Shown piece after piece: positions 56,034 to 64,000 of a stretch of 64,000 nucleotides of DNA. The notes beneath the pieces were generated by a model that saw only the letters and a list, made by a program, of their open reading frames with translations, was not told the origin of the DNA and did no database searches. Source of the stretch: Clostridium celatum DSM 1785 (GTDB lineage Bacteria > Bacillota > Clostridia > Clostridiales > Clostridiaceae). Numbering within the stretch: position 1 is the first letter of the stretch; each line of letters opens with the position of its first letter. The position numbers and the translations under genes were made by a program. The stretch lies in contig NZ_KB291660.1 of NCBI RefSeq assembly GCF_000320405.1, positions 1 to 64,000 of the forward strand, in the 5' to 3' direction.

Positions 56034-56942
56034 ATGAGAATTGGAATAATTGGTATAGGTGATATATGCAAAAAAGCTTATTTACCTGTAATAACACTTA
56101 GAAATGATATCGAAATAATTTTATGTACTAGAAATACTGAAACTTTAAACGAAGTAAAAAAAACTTATAGATTATCTTCAGCTGTCGAGAGCATACAAGA
56201 TCTAATAAATTCTAAAATTGATGTTGCTTTTGTTCATTCTTCTACAGAATCTCACTTTGAGATATGTAAAACATTAATTGAAAATAAAATACATGTATAT
56301 GTTGATAAACCTCTTTGCTATACTTATGCTGAAGTATTAGAATTATATAATTTATCTAAGAACAATAATGTAAAGCTTATGATAGGCTTTAATAGAAGAT
56401 TTTGTCCAAAAGTTAGAGAATTACATGCATTGGGACATGCTGATATTATAATTATGGAAAAAAACAGAGTCAATTTACCTGGTGATATTAGAACTTTTAT
56501 TTTTGATGATTTTATTCATGTTATAGATACTGTTAGATTTTTAATGATGGATGACTATACAAACTTTACAGTAGATTTTAAAACAGATAAAAATCTTTTA
56601 AATAATGTAGTATTAAAATTAAGTAATTCTACAACTACGTCATTAGCAATTATGAATAGAGATAATGGAGTTACAGAAGAAACTATAGAATATATGGCTT
56701 CTGGAAAAAAAGCTTTAGTAACTTCTTTAGTTGAAACTACATCATATTGTAATAATAATAAATCAATAACTAGCTTTGGTGATTGGGATAATACTTTATA
56801 TAAAAGAGGATTTGTAAGTATAATAAATGAATTTTTAGATGCTATAAAAAACAATTCTAAGCTTCCTATAGATTTAGAAGATTCACTTAAAACACATAAA
56901 TTATGCGAGGATATTGTTAATTATATTGTATCAAATAGTTAA
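56034..56942 (+). CDS. Gfo/Idh/MocA-family oxidoreductase
   Basis: 302 residues. N-terminal Rossmann fold with IGIIGIGDICKKAYLP, then VDVAFVHSSTESHFEICKTL (with one change) and VYVDKPLCYTYAEV, where EKP of typical members is DKP but the catalytic Lys is kept. FNRRFCP follows near residue 124. These enzymes oxidise or reduce sugars or inositols with NAD(P). Substrate unknown. AAGGAG precedes the ATG. Single gene with its own terminator. Confidence 0.88.
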   Translation: MRIGIIGIGDICKKAYLPVITLRNDIEIILCTRNTETLNEVKKTYRLSSAVESIQDLINSKIDVAFVHSSTESHFEICKTLIENKIHVYVDKPLCYTYAEVLELYNLSKNNNVKLMIGFNRRFCPKVRELHALGHADIIIMEKNRVNLPGDIRTFIFDDFIHVIDTVRFLMMDDYTNFTVDFKTDKNLLNNVVLKLSNSTTTSLAIMNRDNGVTEETIEYMASGKKALVTSLVETTSYCNNNKSITSFGDWDNTLYKRGFVSIINEFLDAIKNNSKLPIDLEDSLKTHKLCEDIVNYIVSNS

Positions 56943-56964
56943 TGTTGCTATGTAATTAAATATA

Positions 56965-57000
56965 AAAAATACTGTGTTAATTAGATAGCACAGTATTTTT
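56965..57000. terminator. Terminator after the Gfo/Idh gene
   Basis: Perfect 12-bp stem AAAAATACTGTG / CACAGTATTTTT with a 12-nt loop, usable on both strands. A smaller hairpin lies at 57002-57029. Confidence 0.85.
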
Positions 57001-57044
57001 TATACTATAATAATTTTTATCTATAGTATTATAAATTCAATTTC

Positions 57045-57182
57045 TTACTTTTTTAAAACTAATCCTTTACTTCTTATACAAGTGCATTCTCTTGCTTCTT
57101 CAGTATGTAAGCATTGATATTTAATCCTTTTTGGTGCTTCTATTTCTACTTCTTTCTTTTCTTTTGATTCTTTTGTATTCAT
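57045..57182 (-). CDS. Small cysteine-containing protein
   Basis: 45 residues, too short for usual ORF cut-offs. AAGGAG lies 8 nt before the ATG and hairpin terminators follow. The sequence begins MNTKESKEKKEVEIEAPKRI and has a C-terminal YQCLHTEEARECTCIRSKG with Cys, His, Cys and Cys that could form a small metal site. Highly charged and soluble. Family unknown. Confidence 0.6.
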   Translation of the reverse strand: MNTKESKEKKEVEIEAPKRIKYQCLHTEEARECTCIRSKGLVLKK

Positions 57183-57334
57183 ATCATAATCTCCTTAAAT
57201 ATATTACTTAAAAACTTACTATTTACTAAATATTTTTTATTATATAATAATTACTATCTTTTAATATGTATTATATAATAATTTTAAATTTAAGTACATA
57301 TAATAAATTTAGTAAATTACAAAGGAGAAAACAA

Positions 57335-58714
57335 ATGTTAAATTTAATCAGCCTAATAATTTCTTTATCTCTAATTATGTATTTAGCATATAAGGGATAT
57401 TCAACTATAGTAACTGCTCCAATTATAGGGTTATTAACTACTTTAATTTCATTTGGTCTTAATAGTCATTTAATGGCTAATTATACAGAAGTATATATGA
57501 ATGGATTTGCTGGATTTGTTAAAAGTTATTTTCCTCTTTTCTTAACTGGATCTATTTTTGCAAAACTTATAGATGAAGTAGGTTATGGTAAATCTATAGC
57601 TTCATTTATAAGTAATAAGCTTGGAAAAGATAAAGCAATTCTTGCTATAGTTCTATCTGGAGCATTTCTAACATATGGTGGCGTTTCTTTATTTGTTGTT
57701 GCATTTATTTTATATCCATTAGCAAATATTTTATTTAAAGAAGCAGATATCCCCAAAAGATTAATTCCTGGTACTATTGCCTTAGGTGCATTTACTTTTA
57801 CAATGACAGCAATGCCAGGCTCTCCAGAAATTCAAAATGTTATACCTATGAGCTATTTTGGAACAGATACCTTTGCTGCACCACTAATTGGAATAATTGC
57901 AAGTATCATTATGTTTACTTTAGGTATGATATGGCTTACAAGAAGAGCTAAAAAAGCAAAGCTTAATGGTGAAGGCTATGGTAATCATAAAAACAACTTT
58001 AAAAATTCCTCCTGTGAAAAGTTACCTAACATAATAGTTTCTATTGCTCCTATTTTAATAATTTTTATAGCTAACTTTACACTTTCAAAATTTTATTTCC
58101 CTAATACTGATGGCAGTTATTTAAATGAATATGGAGTTACATTAGATAAAGTTGCTGGAACTTGGAGTGTTATTATAGCAATAGTTTTATCAATAATTTA
58201 TATTATTTTATTAAATTATAAGAAATTGAAAAATTTAAATGAATCACTTAGTGATGGAGTTAAAAATTCATTTCTTCCATTACTTAATTCTAGTGCAATA
58301 GTAGGTTATGGTAGTTTAATAAAAGCATTGCCTATATTTACTACTATTCAAACTAGTATAATGAATATATCATCTAATCCTATTATTTCAGAGGCTATCT
58401 CTGTGAATATAATTTATGGACTTACTGCTTCAGCCTCTGGAGGATTAGGTATAACTTTATCTGCACATGCTCCAACCTTTGTTGAAATGAGTCAAAAATT
58501 ATCTATTTCCCCGGAAATACTTCATAGAATTGCATCATTATCATCAGGTGGATTAGATACATTGCCTCATAATGGTGCTGTAATAACTACATTAGCTATT
58601 TGTGGATTAACTCATAAAGAAAGCTATAAAGATATCTTTGTAACATCCGTAGTTATTCCAATTTTAACTACAATAATAATTGTATTATTAGTTTCATTAA
58701 AGTTTGCTTTCTAA
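57335..58714 (+). CDS. GntP-family organic-acid permease
   Basis: 459 residues from ATG 57335 (AAAGGAG just before; the longer frame to 57266 has no SD). About 12 membrane segments. Family features include ALGAFTFTMTAMPGSPEIQN near residue 149 and SASGGLGITLSA and SSGGLDTLPHNGAVIT near the end. GntP-type carriers move gluconate or related hydroxy acids such as hydroxybutyrate with protons or sodium. No kinase or dehydrogenase lies next to it to fix the substrate. Confidence 0.9.
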   Translation: MLNLISLIISLSLIMYLAYKGYSTIVTAPIIGLLTTLISFGLNSHLMANYTEVYMNGFAGFVKSYFPLFLTGSIFAKLIDEVGYGKSIASFISNKLGKDKAILAIVLSGAFLTYGGVSLFVVAFILYPLANILFKEADIPKRLIPGTIALGAFTFTMTAMPGSPEIQNVIPMSYFGTDTFAAPLIGIIASIIMFTLGMIWLTRRAKKAKLNGEGYGNHKNNFKNSSCEKLPNIIVSIAPILIIFIANFTLSKFYFPNTDGSYLNEYGVTLDKVAGTWSVIIAIVLSIIYIILLNYKKLKNLNESLSDGVKNSFLPLLNSSAIVGYGSLIKALPIFTTIQTSIMNISSNPIISEAISVNIIYGLTASASGGLGITLSAHAPTFVEMSQKLSISPEILHRIASLSSGGLDTLPHNGAVITTLAICGLTHKESYKDIFVTSVVIPILTTIIIVLLVSLKFAF

Positions 58715-58904
58715 AAAATTTATTATAGATTCAAATTTTTATTTAGAAAGTCTAAGTTATATACCGTACACATATTTTACAATAGGAAAAGATATTTATT
58801 TTTTATAATAAGTCTACCTAAAGCATACTTAGCCTCCTATATTTAAAATTAAATCCAAGTATACAAAATGGAAATATACATCATTAACTTTTTAATAATT
58901 AATT

Positions 58905-58941
58905 AAAGGTCATAATTAGTTTTTTACTAATTATGACCTTT
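58905..58941 (-). terminator. Terminator after ctc
   Basis: Perfect 16-bp stem AAAGGTCATAATTAGT / ACTAATTATGACCTTT with a 5-nt loop, on the minus strand downstream of ctc. The 190 bp between gntP and this stem hold no other visible feature. Confidence 0.85.
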
Positions 58942-58965
58942 AAAAATTTATATTTATTTAAAATT

Positions 58966-59538
58966 TTATTTTTCAGTACTTTCTTCACTTTCAGTTTTTC
59001 CATTATAATTACTTAAAACTTTAGCTATCTCTAAATCTTTTTCATTTTCCGGAATCAATCCCCTTAATTCTAAGAGTTCATTAACAAATATTTCTCTGCC
59101 TTTTTCATAGTTTGAAACATCTACATGTATATATTTAGGAAACTTAGTTGGTTCTCCTTGAAGTTCTATTTCTGATAATAATACTTCTAATCTTAACCCT
59201 CTTGCTTCCAAATCGCCTTCACCAATATATGTTATAGGCATTTTTAAGTTTACTGATTCTCCCTTTCTTATGCTGTTAAAATCTATATGCTCTATATGTC
59301 CAAAAGTATCTCTTTGCAAATCTTTAACTATACATTTTTTTATATCTCCATCTAATTTCAAAGAAATTATTGAACTCTTAGGATAAGTTAATAATCTATA
59401 CATTTCTCTTTTAGTCATTTTAACAGAAATAGCCTTATGTGTTTCATCTCCATAAATAACACATGGAATATATCCGTTTTTTCTTACCTTTTTACCTTTT
59501 TCATTTCTTGATAAAACATTAAATACTAATTGCTCCAT
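58966..59538 (-). CDS. rplY: Ribosomal protein L25 / general stress protein Ctc
   Basis: 190 residues. The N-terminal L25 domain binds 5S rRNA (NEKGKKVRKNGYIPCVIYG, then CIVKDLQRDTFGHIEHIDF) and the C-terminal TL5-like beta domain follows (VNLKMPITYIGEGDLEARGL, split, then LPKYIHVDVS-like segment). The two-domain form is the Ctc type, which is stress-induced in Firmicutes. The pattern is complete apart from a short acidic tail. Confidence 0.93.
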   Translation of the reverse strand: MEQLVFNVLSRNEKGKKVRKNGYIPCVIYGDETHKAISVKMTKREMYRLLTYPKSSIISLKLDGDIKKCIVKDLQRDTFGHIEHIDFNSIRKGESVNLKMPITYIGEGDLEARGLRLEVLLSEIELQGEPTKFPKYIHVDVSNYEKGREIFVNELLELRGLIPENEKDLEIAKVLSNYNGKTESEESTEK

Positions 59539-59619
59539 TATAATCCCTCTTTCATTAAGAATACTTTATATTATTATTATAATGAATTGATTAATATTCC
59601 TATTTCTTCATAAAGCTTA

Positions 59620-60489
59620 TTAACCCTTAACTGCTCCAGCTGCAATTCCTTCAATAATATACTTTTGACAAGTGAAATAGAATATAATTATTGGTATAAT
59701 AGCAAGAACTAAAACTGCCATCATAGCCCCCATATCAACAGCTCCATATCCACCTCTTAAATATTGTACTGCCATAGTTAATGTTTTATAATCAGATCTT
59801 AAAACTAAAGTTGGAAGTAAGTAGTCATTCCAGATCCACATAACATTTAAAATTGATATAGTTATAGTTATTGGTTTAAGTAATGGAAATACAATTAAAA
59901 AAAATGTTTTTATTGGTGTACATCCATCTATCATTGCTGCTTCTTCAATATCTATAGGTATTGATTTAACAAATCCACTAAACATAAATACCGAAAGTCC
60001 AGCTCCAAACCCCAAATATATTACTATAATTCCAAGTGGATTGTCTAAATTTAATATGTTTGCAATTTTACTCATAGTAAACATGACCATTTGAAATGGT
60101 ACAACCATAGAAAATACAAATAAATAATATAAAAAAGTAGTGAACTTAGATTTTACTCTTATAATATACCATGCTGTCATTGAGGTAAATAATATTATTA
60201 CCACCGTTGAACTAATAGTTATAAATAAAGAATATCCTATTGCACTAAGAAATCCTGTCTTTTCAATTCCATTTATATAGTTGCTTATTCCTGAAAAAGT
60301 AGTTGAATTCGGTAATGCAAATGGATCTCTACTAATATATAATTTTCCTTTAAATGAATTATATAAAACAATAAAAATAGGTGCTAAAAATAATATTGCT
60401 AATAGTACTAATATAATATATAAAAAAATATTATTTTTCTTTTTAGGTTTATATTTAAGTTCATTTTTTGTATCTATTTTACTTTCCAT
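59620..60489 (-). CDS. Sugar ABC transporter permease, MalG type
   Basis: 289 residues, six membrane segments, with the EAA loop EEAAMIDGCTPIKTFFLIVFP near residue 190. It pairs with the MalF-type permease, whose stop overlaps this start by one base (TAATG). Carbohydrate uptake family CUT1. No ATPase gene is in this operon; a shared MsmK-type ATPase elsewhere would be needed. Confidence 0.93.
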   Translation of the reverse strand: MESKIDTKNELKYKPKKKNNIFLYIILVLLAILFLAPIFIVLYNSFKGKLYISRDPFALPNSTTFSGISNYINGIEKTGFLSAIGYSLFITISSTVVIILFTSMTAWYIIRVKSKFTTFLYYLFVFSMVVPFQMVMFTMSKIANILNLDNPLGIIVIYLGFGAGLSVFMFSGFVKSIPIDIEEAAMIDGCTPIKTFFLIVFPLLKPITITISILNVMWIWNDYLLPTLVLRSDYKTLTMAVQYLRGGYGAVDMGAMMAVLVLAIIPIIIFYFTCQKYIIEGIAAGAVKG

Positions 60490-61331
60490 TAATTTTCAAC
60501 CTCCTTCTTTCTAGTTATACTCAATTGAAGTAACATAATTGCAGCAACTATTATAAAGAATATAACTGCTTTAGCTTGTCCTACACCTTCTGAACCTACC
60601 TTGTTATAAAAAGTTTTATAAATATCAAGTGCAAGCATTGCAGTTTTTCCACCTGGTGCTCCATCTGTTAATGCTAGATTTTGATCAAATAATTTAAATG
60701 CATTTGACATAGTTAAGAAAAGACAAATAGTTATTGATGGCATTACTAACGGTATTGTAATTTTTCTTAATGTCATCCACTTAGATGCACCATCTATCTT
60801 GGCACTTTCCATAATATCATTTGGTATATTTTGAATACCTGCAATATATATAATCATCATATAACCTATTTGCTGCCAATTAAGCAATATGACAAGCCCC
60901 CAAAATCCATACTTAGGATCATATGTTAAATTAACTCCAAAATAATTTAATATTCCATTTAAAATTATTAACCAGATATATCCTAATACTATTCCTCCAA
61001 TTAAATTTGGCATGAAAAATATAGTTCTAAAGAAATTAGTACCTTTTAATTTTCTTGTTAAAAGATATGCAAGTGCAAATGCAAAAACATTAACAGTTAT
61101 TACAGAAACAATAACAAACTTAGTTGTAAAAATTAAAGCATTTGTAAATTCAGGTGTTGCAAATACCTTTTTATAATTTTCAAGACCTACAAATTTCGCA
61201 TTAGTTACAGTTGTAAATTTTGTAAATGATAAATAAATCCCCATTATAAACGGGACTATAAATGCTATACTGAATGCTATTAATGTAGGTAAAGCAAATA
61301 TTCCAAAATATTTCTTTAAACCTTTTTGCAA
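60489..61331 (-). CDS. Sugar ABC transporter permease, MalF type
   Basis: 280 residues, six membrane segments. The EAA loop is MESAKIDGASKWMTLRKITIP near residue 175. An early segment FIVPFIMGIYLSFTKF is typical of CUT1 permeases. Between the binding protein and the MalG-type permease, co-transcribed with both. Confidence 0.93.
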   Translation of the reverse strand: MQKGLKKYFGIFALPTLIAFSIAFIVPFIMGIYLSFTKFTTVTNAKFVGLENYKKVFATPEFTNALIFTTKFVIVSVITVNVFAFALAYLLTRKLKGTNFFRTIFFMPNLIGGIVLGYIWLIILNGILNYFGVNLTYDPKYGFWGLVILLNWQQIGYMMIIYIAGIQNIPNDIMESAKIDGASKWMTLRKITIPLVMPSITICLFLTMSNAFKLFDQNLALTDGAPGGKTAMLALDIYKTFYNKVGSEGVGQAKAVIFFIIVAAIMLLQLSITRKKEVEN

Positions 61332-61391
61332 AATTTTCTCCCCCTTCTATAACCATTTTTAATTCATATTAAAATAATTAATTTTAGTCAC

Positions 61392-61424
61392 AAAAGGATG
61401 TACCATAAGATACATCCCCTTTTT
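61392..61424 (-). other. Intercistronic hairpin after the sugar-binding gene
   Basis: 11-bp stem AAAAGGATGTA / TACATCCCCTTTTT (with a small bulge). It follows the binding-protein stop and precedes the permease gene, as in mglB-mglA, and probably favours the binding protein in the message. Confidence 0.5.
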
Positions 61425-61437
61425 TAAAATTTAAATA

Positions 61438-62820
61438 CTATTGAGCCCTTTCAGATTTCCAAGAATCTTTTACAGTTGTAACAACATAATCCCAATCTTG
61501 AGTTCCTTGTACGTACTCAAGTAATGCACCTGCAAAAGTATCTTTAAAGTTTTGACTTGGGAATGCTTGGAATGTCCACTTAATTGTTTCAATATTATCT
61601 TTTTCCATCCAATTTATAACTTCTTTAGATAATGGATCTGATGGTTTTTCATCATCATTAAATGTATCAAATGGAGAAATAAATCCTAAATCACCTGTAA
61701 CATAAGCTTTACCTGTGTCACTTGTAAATAACCAATTTATAAAGTCTATAGAAGCTTGTTGCTTTTCTTCTGAAACTTGACTATTAATTGCTAAATAGTT
61801 TTCTGTACCAATGCAAAGACCTTGATTTTCTTCACCTTCCATACCTGTATATATTGGTAGGAATTTAATATTCTCTTCCTTAACAGTATTACCATCTATA
61901 CCATTAATTTGTGACCAAGCCCAATTACCATTTTGAACCATAACACAATCACCTAAAGCAAATTCAGCCATTGAATCATCAACACTCTTATTTCCTAAAA
62001 CACCTTTTTCTGAAACTGAGTTATTAGTATATAAGTCATAAATATTTTTATAATTCTCATTATATTTAAATTCAATTTCCTCTGCAGCTAATCCAACTTG
62101 TAAAGGATTTTGCCCTTCTTCTGCATTATCTTTAAATTCATAATATAATGGTATATTAGCTAAATGAGTTTCCCATCTCCAAGCATTACCTGCAGCCATT
62201 GAAGTTGATGCAAATACACCTTGTATTCCAAGTTCATCTTTATTTGCCTGCATATCCTCAACTACAGCTTTTAACGTGTCGAAATTATTAATGTCCTCAA
62301 CTGATTTAATATCTGTATCTTTATTTTCAAGTGCTAAATATTTTTGCATAATTTCATCATTATATATAATTCCATAACCTTCAACAGCATATGGTATACC
62401 ATATACTCCTTCACCACTTGTAACTGCTAAAGTTTTATCTAATAAATGACTATAAAGTTCAGTATCTTTTAAATCTAAGCAATAATCTTTCCAAGATTCA
62501 TATCCAACTGGTCCATTAATTTGGAAAATTGTTGGAGCATCTTTTTTCGCAATTTCAGATTTTAATGTTTGCTCATAAGTACCACTTGCTGCAGTTTCAA
62601 TTTTTACTTTTACTCCTGTTTCAGCTTCATATTCTTCAGCTACTTTCTTATATACATCTGCTATTTCTGGCTTAAAATTTAAAAAATAAATTTCTTCTCC
62701 TCCATTAGTAGATTCATTTGAATTTGTTTCTTCCTTAGTATTATTACTTCCACAACCAACAAATGAACCAACTACAAATGCAGTTGCAAGAGTAAGTGCT
62801 AATAATTTCTTAATCTTCAT
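61438..62820 (-). CDS. Extracellular sugar-binding lipoprotein, CUT1 type
   Basis: 460 residues. Signal MKIKKLLALTLATAFVVGSF ends at lipobox Cys23 (VGCGSN), followed by a Ser/Asn/Glu linker. The solute-binding domain of the MalE-like class has EIYFLNFKPEIADVYKKVAEEYE and TGVKVKIETAAS, and WNWAW-like aromatic residues (QNGNWAWSQ) that stack on sugars. The gene sits just downstream of GH101, so galacto-N-biose or mucin sugars are plausible ligands, but the sequence alone does not fix them. Confidence 0.9.
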   Translation of the reverse strand: MKIKKLLALTLATAFVVGSFVGCGSNNTKEETNSNESTNGGEEIYFLNFKPEIADVYKKVAEEYEAETGVKVKIETAASGTYEQTLKSEIAKKDAPTIFQINGPVGYESWKDYCLDLKDTELYSHLLDKTLAVTSGEGVYGIPYAVEGYGIIYNDEIMQKYLALENKDTDIKSVEDINNFDTLKAVVEDMQANKDELGIQGVFASTSMAAGNAWRWETHLANIPLYYEFKDNAEEGQNPLQVGLAAEEIEFKYNENYKNIYDLYTNNSVSEKGVLGNKSVDDSMAEFALGDCVMVQNGNWAWSQINGIDGNTVKEENIKFLPIYTGMEGEENQGLCIGTENYLAINSQVSEEKQQASIDFINWLFTSDTGKAYVTGDLGFISPFDTFNDDEKPSDPLSKEVINWMEKDNIETIKWTFQAFPSQNFKDTFAGALLEYVQGTQDWDYVVTTVKDSWKSERAQ

Positions 62821-62914
62821 AAAACTCCCATCTCCCTTTAAACAATTAACTTTTTATATAAAATTATTTATGTAGTTTATAAATAATTTATATGCATAAT
62901 CATCTATTCATTTC

Positions 62915-62928
62915 TGGAACCGTTTCTA
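62915..62928 (-). promoter_or_regulatory. Possible LacI-type operator before the sugar ABC operon
   Basis: On the minus strand TAGAAACGGTTCCA, a near-palindrome (GAAAC-G-GTTCC) similar to LacI/CcpA-type sites. It lies just after a possible promoter (TTTACC, 16 nt, TATATT), a place suited to repression. Confidence 0.35.
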
Positions 62929-63024
62929 ATTTTTAATATAATATATATCTTGTAAAGGTAAACATTTACTTTCCTACTTAATTGTATAATATTTCCAATT
63001 TATTTTCAATATTTATTTTTAATA

Positions 63025-63093
63025 AAAAACCGTATCAATTTAAATATTTCTTAATTAATAAGAATATATATTTTCAAATTGAATACGGTTTTT
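63025..63093 (-). terminator. Terminator after the GH101 gene
   Basis: 17-bp stem AAAAACCGTAT-CAATTT / AAATTGAATACGGTTTTT with one bulge and a 34-nt loop, 25 nt after the stop of the GH101 gene. Confidence 0.7.
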
Positions 63094-63117
63094 ATATTTT
63101 CAATTATATTTTAATAA

Positions 63118-64000
63118 TTATTTATTCATTATTTTATTAATTATTAAACTTATATCTTTTGCATCTATTACTTTATCATTATTAATATCATAATCCTTTA
63201 AAATTTCCCATATATCACTATTATTTTTTTCTGCTTCTCCATAATATTTTGAAATCATAGCTACATCACCTATATCAACTTTGCTATTACCATTTAAATC
63301 ACAAGTCTTTAAATTAATTATAGCTATTTGAAGTGATATATTTGCTGCATTAATCTCTTCTTCTGTTGCTTCTTTATTATCTAGTACAGCTTTTGTACTA
63401 TTTAATGCTTCCGTGAATATTCTCCAGGCATCTTCTAAATAGTAACTATCTTCTTTATCTTTATTATCATCATAAAGTTTTTGAAGTTCTGCTTTATCTG
63501 CCTCTTCTACAGAAATCTTATCTACATATAAATTATCCACAATGTACTCTGTTGCTGCATTTCTTGTTATATCAATATAGTAATCATCATAATTACCTGT
63601 TGTAAATTCAACTTCAACAGTACCTGTTCTACTTATACTTTTACTTACTAATACTGAATTATCTCTATCACCTGCTTCACTAGCCTTATCTGATTTAACA
63701 CCTAATATAAAAGCATTATCTGCCCATGATAAATGATCTAATCCAATTCTATAAGTTGTATTTGGTTCAAATCTAATTCTATGAGGTAAAGTTCTCATAT
63801 AATCACCTGAGCGAATTTTTAATGAATATCTTCCATCAATAGTATCGTTTGTATAAGGCGCATTAGTTTCTGACAAATGACTGTTATCTTACTTTGTTGA
63901 TTCAAATGGACCATATCCTTGATCAACATTTTCAAAATCTTCAAAGTAATAATGATCTCCTTTTTCTGTAACTCCTATTTCTGTTACACGAACATCATCA
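63118..64000 (-). pseudogene. GH101 endo-alpha-N-acetylgalactosaminidase, C-terminal part, in-frame TAA; continues past the window edge
   Basis: The visible end of a large secreted mucin-degrading enzyme that frees Gal-GalNAc from O-glycans. From the edge: EIGVTEKGDHYYFEDFENVD, GYGPFESTK, then TAA (63889-63891), then in the same frame DNSHLSETNAPYTND and the beta-sandwich (SLKIRSGDYMRTLPHRIRFE, FILGVKSDKASE). This matches the C-terminal galactose-binding-like part of GH101 proteins. After it come a FIVAR-type helical domain (about 55 residues) and a type I dockerin: DLNGNSKVDIGDVAMISKYY and DYDINNDKVIDAKDISLIIN, two EF-hand-like repeats. TCA to TAA would explain the stop. If real, the exported protein lacks its dockerin. 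Confidence 0.82.

Overview
The window is AT-rich, strictly bacterial DNA with short intergenic gaps, strong AGGAGG-type ribosome binding sites and A/T-ending codons. Gene content points to an anaerobic, gut-type Clostridium of the C. perfringens neighbourhood (cluster I). The evidence is two pyruvate:ferredoxin oxidoreductases, a flavodiiron protein, bifunctional glutathione synthetase GshF, the YesMN/Mgl galactoside system and a dockerin-bearing GH101 mucin glycosidase. Species cannot be fixed from the sequence alone. No phage, plasmid, CRISPR array or rRNA operon is visible; the only tRNA is a lone initiator tRNA-fMet.

Layout. 0-9 kb: a metallophosphoesterase cut off by what looks like the end of an IS256-type element, PFOR 1, an HxlR regulator beside a pair of palindromic repeats, a frameshifted flavodiiron protein and a frameshifted Ca2+-type P-ATPase. 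9-16 kb: UbiB/ABC1 kinase with a phasin-like partner, then an apparent ArsR-MATE-GshF operon. 16-21 kb: an acidic protein ending in an unbroken Gly-x-x-x repeat, AlaX editing protein, a PcsB-like/3D cell-wall protein that appears to start at CTG, LUD and Nudix proteins. 21-34 kb: PFOR 2, tRNA-fMet, GDPD, isochorismatase-fold hydrolase, UppP, a hybrid-membrane histidine kinase, a kinase-like protein and the CsoR-CopA-CopZ copper module. 34-44 kb: mglBAC plus a small membrane protein, followed by the YesN/YesM two-component operon that carries two extra sugar-binding proteins. 44-50 kb: SDR, BFD-like ferredoxin, NudC with an EF-G/TetM-like GTPase, phospholipase C-like protein, UvsE. 50-59 kb: lipoprotein-OmpR regulator-kinase operon, YtrA-type GntR with a membrane protein, Gfo/Idh oxidoreductase, GntP permease, L25/Ctc. 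59-64 kb: a MalEFG-type sugar ABC operon downstream of a GH101 endo-alpha-N-acetylgalactosaminidase.

How genes work together. PFOR, flavodiiron protein, GshF, BFD and copper export form the redox and stress side of an anaerobe. Mgl plus YesMN and GH101 plus the MalEFG-type transporter form the sugar and mucin-foraging side. The most striking overall property is the number of broken reading frames: one truncation at an IS-like end, two one-base frameshifts and three in-frame TAA codons, all in genes whose remaining sequence continues intact after the lesion. This is either real gene decay or residual sequencing error, and it decides how much of the regulation and metabolism described here is functional.

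I did not find a clearly new multi-gene system. The best candidates for something undescribed are the Gly-x-x-x repeat protein, the ArsR-MATE-GshF operon, and the hairpin with a duplicated arm at 45.3 kb.
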